From Campylobacter hyointestinalis subsp. hyointestinalis (GTDB lineage Bacteria; Campylobacterota; Campylobacteria; Campylobacterales; Campylobacteraceae), in assembly GCF_013372145.1 (NCBI RefSeq), contig NZ_CP053827.1:930001-994000 (forward strand): a stretch of 64,000 nucleotides of DNA, written 5' to 3'. The number at the start of each line of letters is the position of its first letter. The stretch's first letter is position 1. The position numbers were made by a program, and so were the translations under genes. The notes under the pieces are model-generated. The model was not told where the DNA came from. It worked only from the letters and a program-made list of their open reading frames with translations, and searched no databases. Below are positions 1-7,929 of the stretch, piece after piece.

Positions 1-63
1 AAAAATCAAGAAAAAAAGCCAATGTCTTTAGACTACAACTAAATTTAAACTCAAAACAAAGTA

Positions 64-603
64 TCAAAACTGCTCCTTTTTCCAATCATTTGCGATATCA
101 CTAATGCTAAAATCAGCTACTTTTTCATATTTAAAACCGAGACTTTCTAAGTGTTTTAAAATAACTTTTTGCATGACCAGAACGCCTTTTTTTATCTCAT
201 TACTTAGCTCAAAACTCATAGGATCTATCCGTTTTGGAATTATGCCTAGAATTTTTGTTCGTGGTCTATCACCAACCAAATCCATCATTTCAAGCGTTTG
301 TAGCATTTCGATTTCATGTGCGGAACCAGACCAATTTATACTTTTTGGCATATCTTCAAAATCAAAAAAATACACATCTGCGATATTTGCTTCATCAGCG
401 TCTATGCAATCTACTACTATGACGTGATCAAAATCTGCTATGATAGGACTTAGCAAGTTTGCTAAAGTTCCACCATCTATGAAAGACAATGTATGCTCTG
501 GGGATTTAAATTTGAAATTTTTTTCTATCATTTTGGTAAAATGAACGCCGATACCTTCATCGGCGAACATTACATTACCAATTCCTAACACAAGAACGCG
601 CAT
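64..603 (-). CDS. hydD: Hydrogenase maturation protease HydD
   Basis: Endopeptidase that removes the C-terminal tail of the [NiFe]-hydrogenase large subunit once nickel is inserted. The 179-residue length is usual for the HyaD/HybD family. The N-terminus has the family's GIGNVMFADEGIG stretch with the nickel-sensing acidic residue, followed by a VVDCIDAD segment and a later SAHE histidine. It is the last gene of the minus-strand hydABCD operon; its ATG touches the end of hydC (shared base at 603), which suggests translational coupling. The substrate is most likely HydB just upstream, which keeps a tail beyond its last Cys-His motif. The family call is firm; the hydD name follows epsilonproteobacterial usage. 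Confidence 0.93.
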   Translation of the reverse strand: MRVLVLGIGNVMFADEGIGVHFTKMIEKNFKFKSPEHTLSFIDGGTLANLLSPIIADFDHVIVVDCIDADEANIADVYFFDFEDMPKSINWSGSAHEIEMLQTLEMMDLVGDRPRTKILGIIPKRIDPMSFELSNEIKKGVLVMQKVILKHLESLGFKYEKVADFSISDIANDWKKEQF

Positions 604-1280
604 TAATCTTCTTTAGGAAATTTATAACCGCTAACTATGGCGTCCATAGCACCGTTTTTACCTTTTATAGCATTATATATAGCCATATAAACATGAACTA
701 AAACAAATATCATTATGATCCACATAGATATATGATGGACGACTCTAACATTTGCAAGTCCTCCCATCCACGCTTCTACAGCACGCATAGGATCATAAAG
801 CAATCCGCCAAGCCCCTCATGATATACATGTACGTATAAAATAAGACCTGTTAAGCAGATCACGAAAAGTATTATATAAAAGAACAGATATGATACAAAC
901 TGTAAAGGATTGTAAGTACCTACTAAATGTGGATGTTTGCCCATAAACATATAGTATTTTATTTGATCTATCCAAACTTTCGGACTTAAAAAGTCTTTCA
1001 AGCTTACTCTTTCTATGTGACTTTTTTTGTCAAAGAAAAATAGATATAGCTTAAATATAAAGCAGCCTATAAGCACAAAACCGACTATTTGATGCACTGC
1101 ACGCCATTTTGCATTCATAAAATTTGTAGGTTCGCTTGTGATAACCGGACTAACAAATACATAAGCTATATAAAAACCACTCACTATAAGAAGAACTATA
1201 GAAATAGCTCTTATCCAGTGAGTAAGTCTAAGTCCTATGCTAAACTCATATTCGGCGATATGTTTTCCATTATCTTTCAT
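603..1280 (-). CDS. hydC: Ni/Fe-hydrogenase b-type cytochrome subunit HydC
   Basis: Membrane dihaem cytochrome b that passes electrons from the periplasmic hydrogenase dimer to the menaquinone pool. The 225-residue protein has four hydrophobic spans, and histidines suited to haem b ligation lie in the segments LRLTHWIRA, AVHQIVGF and VRVVHHISMW. It sits 10 bp after hydB and joins hydD. A role in H2-driven respiration follows from the HydABC family; the HydABC complex would feed periplasmic reductases such as the Mcc system in this same window, although that link is inference. Confidence 0.93.
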   Translation of the reverse strand: MKDNGKHIAEYEFSIGLRLTHWIRAISIVLLIVSGFYIAYVFVSPVITSEPTNFMNAKWRAVHQIVGFVLIGCFIFKLYLFFFDKKSHIERVSLKDFLSPKVWIDQIKYYMFMGKHPHLVGTYNPLQFVSYLFFYIILFVICLTGLILYVHVYHEGLGGLLYDPMRAVEAWMGGLANVRVVHHISMWIIMIFVLVHVYMAIYNAIKGKNGAMDAIVSGYKFPKED

Positions 1281-1290
1281 ATTCGCTCCT

Positions 1291-3012
1291 TTAAATCAAA
1301 TTCGGATTTACTTTATATTCACTTAGCTTATTACCCTTTGTATCCATAACGTGAACAGCACAAGCTATACAAGGATCATAAGAGTGAATTTTGCGAATGA
1401 TTTCAAGTGGTTGTTTTAGATCTGCTATCTTCATACCGACTAGGCATGCTTCATAACTAGCCATCTCTCCTTTTGAGTCTTTTGGACTTGCATTCCAAGT
1501 AGATGGAACTACTGCTTGCCAGTTTTCTATGACGCCATTTTTGATTCTGCACCAGTGACTAAGCATACCGCGAGGTACGTTTCCTATAAATCTACCTTTG
1601 TATTCTTTATTATTATCTATAACGTATTTTGCACAAGTTGTTTGATCTACTTTTAAATTTTCAATCAAATTTTTAAATGCTACTAAGGCGTTATCTGCTA
1701 CTATCTTAGCCTCAAGCATACGGCAAGCCGTTCTTCCTAGAGTTGAGAACACAGCAGTTATAGGAAGTCCCGTATCTTTTAGGAATTTATCTACTACAGG
1801 AACTACAAGTTTGTTTCCTTTTGCATAGTTTACTACTATATTTGCTAGTGGTCCAACTTGCATAGGTAAGCCATCATATCTAGGAGCTTTTATCCAGCTA
1901 TATTTACCTGTTATATCAAATACTTTACTATTAACCATTTCGCCTTTTGCATTCATAGTTTGAGCATCTTTTAGTCCTGTGTAATTCGGCTCTGTTTGTC
2001 CATCATAGGGATGAAGTGCTGCGCTCTCTTTATACCAAGAACGAGTTGCTTCTTCTGTTATTTTGCTCTCATCTACTTCAAAAACTTTGCCAACATCGCC
2101 GTTTAAGATATAGCCACCATCAAATAAATAATCATTTACTCCTACTTGGAAGTCTTTATAAGTCATCAAATTCGGAGTTCCTACGTCATTTAGAACGCTT
2201 GGCTCACTAGCATAGGCTTTGCCAGCCATAACAAGATCTGGATAATAAGCACGGTTGATAAAATCAGCCATTTCTCCAAATTTAACCATATATTCACCAA
2301 ATCTTGCCGGATCTTGTAGATCCATTATACAAGTCACACCGCCAACTGTTAAGCTTTGTGGATGAGGCTGTTTAGCACCGAAGATAGCCATAGCTTGAGC
2401 TATAGTTCTTTGAAGTCTTAAACACTCTAAGTAGTGGCTAAGAGCTATAAGATTTTGTTCTGGAGTAAGTTTATAAGTAGAGTGTCCCCAATACGCATTT
2501 GCAAATGGTCCAAGATTTCCTTTTTCGACAAATTTTTTAACCTTATCTTGAACTAATTTTAATTGATCCGCACCACAAGCATAAGGAGTATCACACCATT
2601 TAAACGCTTCTTCGCTAGCTTTTTTAGGATCTGCGCTAAGAGCACTAACAACATCAACAAAATCAAGTCCGTGAAGTTGATAAAAATGCACAGGGTGATC
2701 GTGTAAAAATAAAGCTGCGTTCATAAGTGTTCTAGTTAGTTTAGCATTAAGTGGAGGAACTATACCCAGAGCATTTTCAACAGCTTCGATTCCTGCTCTA
2801 TAATGAGAAAATGTACAAACACCACAAATTCTTTGAGTCATAAATCCAGCATCCCTTGGATCTCTACCTTTTACGATAGTTTCTATACCTCTCCAAAGAG
2901 TTGAGCCACTATAAGCATCTTTTACGACATTATTTTCATCTACTACTACTTCTATTCTAAGGTGTCCTTCGATTCTAGTTATCGGATCTACTACTATTCT
3001 TTGTTCGCTCAT
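1291..3012 (-). CDS. hydB: [NiFe]-hydrogenase large subunit HydB
   Basis: Catalytic subunit of the membrane-bound uptake hydrogenase, which oxidises H2 at a Ni-Fe(CN)2CO site. Both ligand pairs are visible: RICGVCTFSH near residues 62-71 and DPCIACAVH near the C-terminus. About fifteen residues follow the final CxxCxxH, the expected propeptide removed by HydD. The 573-residue length is normal for group 1 enzymes. It begins 3 bp after hydA, so the subunits are co-translated and probably exported together through the HydA Tat signal. Nothing appears damaged. Confidence 0.96.
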   Translation of the reverse strand: MSEQRIVVDPITRIEGHLRIEVVVDENNVVKDAYSGSTLWRGIETIVKGRDPRDAGFMTQRICGVCTFSHYRAGIEAVENALGIVPPLNAKLTRTLMNAALFLHDHPVHFYQLHGLDFVDVVSALSADPKKASEEAFKWCDTPYACGADQLKLVQDKVKKFVEKGNLGPFANAYWGHSTYKLTPEQNLIALSHYLECLRLQRTIAQAMAIFGAKQPHPQSLTVGGVTCIMDLQDPARFGEYMVKFGEMADFINRAYYPDLVMAGKAYASEPSVLNDVGTPNLMTYKDFQVGVNDYLFDGGYILNGDVGKVFEVDESKITEEATRSWYKESAALHPYDGQTEPNYTGLKDAQTMNAKGEMVNSKVFDITGKYSWIKAPRYDGLPMQVGPLANIVVNYAKGNKLVVPVVDKFLKDTGLPITAVFSTLGRTACRMLEAKIVADNALVAFKNLIENLKVDQTTCAKYVIDNNKEYKGRFIGNVPRGMLSHWCRIKNGVIENWQAVVPSTWNASPKDSKGEMASYEACLVGMKIADLKQPLEIIRKIHSYDPCIACAVHVMDTKGNKLSEYKVNPNLI

Positions 3013-3015
3013 ACA

Positions 3016-4167
3016 TTACTCCTCATCTTTTTTAGCTGTTGATATTAAAGCGTGTGCTGCTACTGCTACACCAGTTATCGCTAAAACACCTATACCGATC
3101 TTATCTGTTATAGCGTCTGCTCCAAGTCCGTCAAATACCGTATCAAAAAGTCTATCCCCAAGCGGTTTTTCAAACGGTCCCATTGTATCCCAAAAATCAG
3201 GTTCACTACAGCCTATACAACCATGTCCTGCTTGCACCGGCCAACTTGTATGTTGGTTAAATCTCTCACGTGAGCAGTTATTAAAAGTATATGGTCCTTT
3301 ACAGCCTACTTTGTATAAGCAATATCCTTGTTTAGCACCCTCATCACCAAATTCTTGCACGAACTCACCAGCATCAAAACGACCACGTCTTTCACAAAGA
3401 TCGTGAATTCTAAGCCCATAAGCCCATTTTGGACGATTATAAACATCAAGCGCAGGAAGACTTCCAAATAGCAAGAAATTTAACACGTTTCCTACTATAT
3501 TTTTCTCACTTGGAGGACAACCAGGTACATTTATAACAGGCTTATTTGTGATTTTATAAAGAGGTTGTGAGTTTGTCGGATTTGGACGAGCAGCTTGGAT
3601 ACCACCAAAACTAGAACAAGTTCCTATGGCAAATATCGCTAAAGCATTATCGCTAGCATGGATAGCATGTTCTCTACCAGTAGTTCCCTCTGGTCCGACT
3701 GTTAGATAAAATGCGCTATCTCCATCATGAATTCCGCCTTCTACCATTAGAACGTATTTGCCTTTGTATTTTTCAATAGCATGTTCTAAATTCTCTTCTG
3801 CTTGCCAACCAGCAGCAGCCATAACTGTTTCGTGGTATTCTAAACTAATATAATCAAATATCAAGCTATCAATTGTAGGCGCATCGCTTCTTAAAAGACT
3901 TTCGCTACAGCCGGTACATTCAGCCATATGCAACCAAATAACTGGAAGTCTATCAGCAAGCTCTGCTGCTTTTGCAACACTTGGCGCAAAACTAGCAGGA
4001 AGTGCCATCATGGCAGTCATTGCTCCTGCCCATTTCATAAAATCTCTACGAGTGAAGCCGTTTTCTTTCAAAACAGCCATTATAGAACTATTTTTTTTAA
4101 CTTTAGGCATCTTTGATAAAGCGTCTAACCTATCTTGTATGGTATTTAAGAGTTTATGCTCAACCAT
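3016..4167 (-). CDS. hydA: [NiFe]-hydrogenase small subunit HydA
   Basis: Electron-transfer subunit with three Fe-S clusters, exported with HydB by the Tat pathway. A twin-arginine signal (TRRDFMKWAG, Arg40-Arg41) precedes a hydrophobic stretch and an Ala-rich cleavage region. CTGCSES at about residue 84 and later cysteines (CPPSEKN, CSRERFN, HGCIGCSEPDFW) supply cluster ligands. A hydrophobic C-terminal segment (about 355-375) anchors the protein to the membrane and HydC. The ATG at 4167 follows a good AAGGAG ribosome site. It is the first gene of hydABCD, so the promoter lies in the AT-rich gap upstream. Confidence 0.96.
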   Translation of the reverse strand: MVEHKLLNTIQDRLDALSKMPKVKKNSSIMAVLKENGFTRRDFMKWAGAMTAMMALPASFAPSVAKAAELADRLPVIWLHMAECTGCSESLLRSDAPTIDSLIFDYISLEYHETVMAAAGWQAEENLEHAIEKYKGKYVLMVEGGIHDGDSAFYLTVGPEGTTGREHAIHASDNALAIFAIGTCSSFGGIQAARPNPTNSQPLYKITNKPVINVPGCPPSEKNIVGNVLNFLLFGSLPALDVYNRPKWAYGLRIHDLCERRGRFDAGEFVQEFGDEGAKQGYCLYKVGCKGPYTFNNCSRERFNQHTSWPVQAGHGCIGCSEPDFWDTMGPFEKPLGDRLFDTVFDGLGADAITDKIGIGVLAITGVAVAAHALISTAKKDEE

Positions 4168-4505
4168 AAATTCTCCTTGGAATTAAGATTAAATTTATCT
4201 ACAATAAATTTTTAACTTTGCTATTCTACACTTATTTATCTTAAAGTAATTAACAAATATTTTTTAATTATTTAATATAAAAATTTATTAAAAATTGTAA
4301 TATTAAATTAAGTTTAGTAATATCTAAATGATAAAATCCCCTATTTTACAGGCTTTGTGATTAGTATAATTAAAATCTATAAATCAATATTTTAAAATAA
4401 ATTTAAATAAAATAATTAGTAAAAATATAATAAAATATCATATTTGTTATATTTTTTGCAAATATTAACTCATATTTAATATATAAAAATGGCTATAAAT
4501 ATAAA
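4168..4505. other. AT-rich intergenic region upstream of hydA
   Basis: A 338-bp gap between two minus-strand operons with no credible coding sequence on either strand. It must hold the hydABCD promoter: a TAGAAT hexamer (minus strand, about 4222-4227) lies about 55 bp before the hydA start, but I see no convincing -35 box. The far side is very A/T-rich and should include the end signal region after azlD's neighbours. No strong GC hairpin is visible. Confidence 0.5.
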
Positions 4506-4823
4506 TTAACTTAGCATTCTAACTAACAACATATAAATAATAGTCGGAAGTACTATACTAAGAAGCGAGTTTTTCTTCCAAATTTGTAAAATAAAAACTA
4601 AAATCAAACAAAATATCGCAGCAGATCCTAGACTATAAGTAGAAAAGTCCATATTTATTAAAGCATAGATCAGTAAAACTACCATTATTATCAAGCTTAT
4701 AGTTTTTTGCAAATATAGCAAAGTTTGATTTTGGGTACGCTTTTTAAACATCCAGTACGGCAAAAACCTAGTTAAAATAGTAGCAAATCCAGCTATCAAA
4801 ATATATGGCAAGTATTCCATCAT
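4506..4823 (-). CDS. azlD: AzlD family branched-chain amino acid transport protein
   Basis: Small partner of the AzlCD branched-chain amino acid exporter. The 105-residue protein is nearly all hydrophobic, with three to four membrane spans and the family's early motif FATILTRFLPYWMFK. It follows azlC after 9 bp on the same strand, the normal azlCD arrangement. Family membership is clear; the substrate (branched-chain amino acids) is taken from characterised family members. Confidence 0.88.
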   Translation of the reverse strand: MMEYLPYILIAGFATILTRFLPYWMFKKRTQNQTLLYLQKTISLIIMVVLLIYALINMDFSTYSLGSAAIFCLILVFILQIWKKNSLLSIVLPTIIYMLLVRMLS

Positions 4824-4832
4824 AAATTTCTT

Positions 4833-5510
4833 TTAATTAAATTTTTTCTTAAACATCAACAAAATAGCAGCTCCAGCTATAAGCGAACCAAATAAAAAAT
4901 AACGCTCAGGAAATATAAAAAGTCCGACGATAGAGCAACCAAAACCTAAAAACAAGACTTTAGTGTTTGGATTATTTTTAAAAATTTGATATATCAAAAC
5001 TGCAAAAAGCGCAACCAAACTAAAATCTATACCTTTATATGATATATTTAAATTTGAGCCAAGCAATGCACCAAAATTTACGCCGAAAAACCAGTAAATT
5101 TGATTTAAAAATGCAGTTAGGTTAAAAAGCAAATTTTTATTTTCGTCTATGTTTGATTTGCGAGCTTTTAGCAAAGCAAAAGTTTCATCTGTCAAAGCAT
5201 AGATAAAATAAATACGATTTTTTAGCTGATTTATCTCTCCAAGTAACGCCATAGTATAGAAAAAATGCCTAAAATTCAGTAAAAACGACACTATAAAAAC
5301 ATCAACAAGAGATGCGCCTGTGACTATAAACGCGACTAGCACAAACTCTACACTTCCTGCGTAAATAAATATAGGTGTGAGGCTCATAACCCAAAGTGGA
5401 AGCCCAGAGCTTATACCATAAAGCCCGAAAGCTATACCAAGAGGAACGTATCCCATCATAACTGGGATAGTTGATTTAAATATTTCAAATTTAGACAATA
5501 TAGTTTCCAA
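4833..5510 (-). CDS. azlC: AzlC family branched-chain amino acid exporter, large subunit
   Basis: Polytopic inner-membrane protein of 225 residues with about seven hydrophobic spans. The family signature PVMMGYVPLGIAFGLYGISSGL is seen as a Pro/Gly-rich first helix near residues 16-37, followed by NFRHFFYTMAL around residues 80-90. With AzlD it would export branched-chain amino acids. It is transcribed away from mccR, with a 229-bp AT-rich divergent region between them. No sign of damage. Confidence 0.88.
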   Translation of the reverse strand: METILSKFEIFKSTIPVMMGYVPLGIAFGLYGISSGLPLWVMSLTPIFIYAGSVEFVLVAFIVTGASLVDVFIVSFLLNFRHFFYTMALLGEINQLKNRIYFIYALTDETFALLKARKSNIDENKNLLFNLTAFLNQIYWFFGVNFGALLGSNLNISYKGIDFSLVALFAVLIYQIFKNNPNTKVLFLGFGCSIVGLFIFPERYFLFGSLIAGAAILLMFKKKFN

Positions 5511-5739
5511 TAATTTTTAAAATCGCTAATTCTATAGAAAATAAGCTTTGCATTCAATAAATATTTATATTAAAGTATAAATTTGCATTATCATTAATAA
5601 ATAACGCTATTTTACGCTTTAAATTCATAGTTGCACTATACTAATTATTTTAAATTTATTTAAGATAATTGCTTTTTAAGCTTTCGGGTGTTAAGATTCT
5701 AAAATTAATATTAAAAGAATAAAAAAGTAAGTAGCATAT
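5511..5739. promoter_or_regulatory. Divergent promoter region azlC / mccR
   Basis: A 229-bp AT-rich stretch between the divergent azlCD and mccRS operons; it should hold both promoters. TATA-like hexamers occur on both strands, but I could not pick one with a matching -35. No ribosome site stronger than AAGTAAG precedes mccR. The region contains no coding potential. Confidence 0.45.
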
Positions 5740-6429
5740 ATGAAAAATTCGGTTATATTAGAAGTTTTGTCAAATAAAAAGGTGTTATGCTTAGAAGACG
5801 AACCAGTAATACTAAGAAATTTAACCGAATCCCTAGAACTGTTTTTTGGCGAAGTAGTAAGCGTAAAAGACGGACTTGAAGCACTCGATGAAGTTATGAC
5901 AAATTCATATGATGCCTTGATACTAGATATAGAAGTTCCAAATATAGATGGGATAGAGATAGCTAAAAAAGTAAGACAAACTGATCAGAAAATCCCTATA
6001 ATCATACTTTCAAGCCACAATGAACAAGAATATTTATGGAGAGCGATCGAACTCAAAATAACAAAATATCTCTCAAAACCTTACAGTAAAGAAACATTTT
6101 TAAAAGCTTTAGAACAGATCGCCTTAGAATTGACTGGATATGTAGTGATATATAACATCAATGATGATCTAAAATACGACTTTAGCAAAAAAATCATTTA
6201 TAATAAAAATGAAACTCTACATCTTTCAAAAAGCGAGAGTAAGCTCTTAGAATACTTTTTAAAAAATAAAAATCAAACGATAACCTATGATCAAATATCT
6301 GAATATATGTGGGATTTTGAATCACCCGGAAAAGATGCCATAAAAACCATCATAAAAGATCTAAGGAAAAAAGTCGGTAAAGATCTGATAAAAAATTTAT
6401 ACGGCATAGGGTATCTGTGTGAGATATAA
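5740..6429 (+). CDS. mccR: Response regulator, OmpR family (MccR-like)
   Basis: Transcription factor of a two-component pair. Receiver domain at residues 10-125: acidic pocket LEDE near residues 18-21, phosphoacceptor Asp63 in LILDIEVP, and Lys in LSKPYS. The C-terminal 90 residues form a winged helix-turn-helix ending KKVGKDLIKNLYGIGYL, typical of OmpR/PhoB proteins. It overlaps the kinase gene by 11 bp and lies directly upstream of mccA, as for the MccRS regulators of the Wolinella succinogenes mcc cluster. By analogy it activates the mcc operon; the inducing signal cannot be read from sequence. Confidence 0.85.
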   Translation: MKNSVILEVLSNKKVLCLEDEPVILRNLTESLELFFGEVVSVKDGLEALDEVMTNSYDALILDIEVPNIDGIEIAKKVRQTDQKIPIIILSSHNEQEYLWRAIELKITKYLSKPYSKETFLKALEQIALELTGYVVIYNINDDLKYDFSKKIIYNKNETLHLSKSESKLLEYFLKNKNQTITYDQISEYMWDFESPGKDAIKTIIKDLRKKVGKDLIKNLYGIGYLCEI

Positions 6430-7834
6430 TTTTAAATTCCTAATATCTTTATTTGTAGTTTTATATATCATAATGACTGTTTTAGTTTTTAATTTTTACA
6501 TAGGTCTAGCTTTGAAAGACGCAAAACAAGGAGCGCTTTATATACTAGATACTACAAACTCTGTGCGCGACTATATATCAAACGTTCAAAGACCAGTCAT
6601 CAACGAACTAAAAGAAAAAAAGCTTTTAAATGATGATTTTTTTGATCCACGACTAATGTCTGCTTCATATATAACAAAAGAAATTTATAATATACAAAAA
6701 AACAAAAGAAAGGTTGATTACGAGTACAAACTGATAACTTCAAACGTCCTAAATCCGATGCGCAGGGGAAATGAATTTGAAAATAAAGTCCTAGAAGGAT
6801 TTAAAGATAAAAAATACAGCGAATACTCAAAGATCATTTTTGACTCTAACAATTCTCTATCGTATTTTGTCGGACTTCCAGTAGCTGGATTGCAATCATC
6901 TTGCTTTGAGTGTCATAGTACAAATAGCCTACCAAAACAATATACAAATTTAACGAATTTTGATGGCAAGATAGGCGACACTGTAGCGATGATCTCTTAT
7001 ACTATACCTATTAAAAGCATTTTTACATATCATATTAAAGAATTTATAATAAGTGGATTGATAATTTTTATTTTCTTTTCATTATATATATTCTTTATTT
7101 ATAAGATGTATATAAATGATAAAAAGCTAAAACAACAAACCGAACTTTTAATGATAAACCAAAACAGACTTGCGCTTATGGGCGAAATGATCGAAAATAT
7201 ATCTCATCAATGGAAACAGCCATTAGCACAGATCAGCTCTATCTTGATAAATGTAGAGCTATACTCTCAAAGAGATACACTTACCAAAGAAAAGTTAAAC
7301 GAAAATATCAAAGAAACGCAAAAACAAGTAGAATATATGTCCGATACCATCGATGATTTTAAAAACTTTTTCAACCCAAATACACCAAAAAAGGAATTCA
7401 CAAGCCAAGAAGCTATAAATCAAGCTTGTAAGATTTTAGGCTCATCTCTTAGAAAATACGGGGTAAATTTAGAGATCGACATCAAAAATAACTTTACTCA
7501 TTTTGGTAATATAAATGAGATCATACAAGTCATCATAAGCATCATAAACAATGCAAAAGAGGCGTTTTTAGAGTCGCAAAATAGAGATAAAATGATCAAA
7601 ATAACTTCATTCTTGCAAGACGATACGCGCAATATCTCCATAGAAAACAACGCTGGCAATATAGATGAAAAGCTGCTTGATACGATATTTAAACCACATT
7701 TTACTACAAAAAAGACCGGCAACGGGCTTGGTCTATATATGAGCAAAATGGTAATGAAAAAAAATAAAGGACAAATTTCTGTTAAAAACGTAAATAATTC
7801 TGTAATATTTACAATTATTTTTTTTAATTCATAA
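6419..7834 (+). CDS. mccS: Haem-binding sensor histidine kinase (MccS-like)
   Basis: Membrane sensor of 471 residues starting at GTG inside the end of mccR. One N-terminal span (about 8-30) and a second at about 207-229 enclose a periplasmic DUF3365-like domain with a c-type haem motif CFECH at 162-166. The cytoplasmic part has the phospho-acceptor box ISHQWKQPL (His263), N-box SIINNAKEAF, IENNAGN, and KTGNGLGLYMSK. The covalent haem suggests direct sensing of redox state or a haem ligand such as sulfite, but that is inference. Pairing with the regulator upstream is supported by the overlap. Confidence 0.87.
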   Translation: MRYNFKFLISLFVVLYIIMTVLVFNFYIGLALKDAKQGALYILDTTNSVRDYISNVQRPVINELKEKKLLNDDFFDPRLMSASYITKEIYNIQKNKRKVDYEYKLITSNVLNPMRRGNEFENKVLEGFKDKKYSEYSKIIFDSNNSLSYFVGLPVAGLQSSCFECHSTNSLPKQYTNLTNFDGKIGDTVAMISYTIPIKSIFTYHIKEFIISGLIIFIFFSLYIFFIYKMYINDKKLKQQTELLMINQNRLALMGEMIENISHQWKQPLAQISSILINVELYSQRDTLTKEKLNENIKETQKQVEYMSDTIDDFKNFFNPNTPKKEFTSQEAINQACKILGSSLRKYGVNLEIDIKNNFTHFGNINEIIQVIISIINNAKEAFLESQNRDKMIKITSFLQDDTRNISIENNAGNIDEKLLDTIFKPHFTTKKTGNGLGLYMSKMVMKKNKGQISVKNVNNSVIFTIIFFNS

Positions 7835-7929
7835 TTCATTAAATATCTCTCTTTTTTACCACTTTTTATTGTTAGTATTCAAGATGAACAAAATTTTGAT
7901 TTTGGATTCAAATTTATGAAGGAGAGCAA

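Noticed and set aside
1089..1349. Plus-strand ORF opposite hydC/hydB
   Set aside because: Shadow of the two hydrogenase genes; no ribosome site and no sensible protein features.
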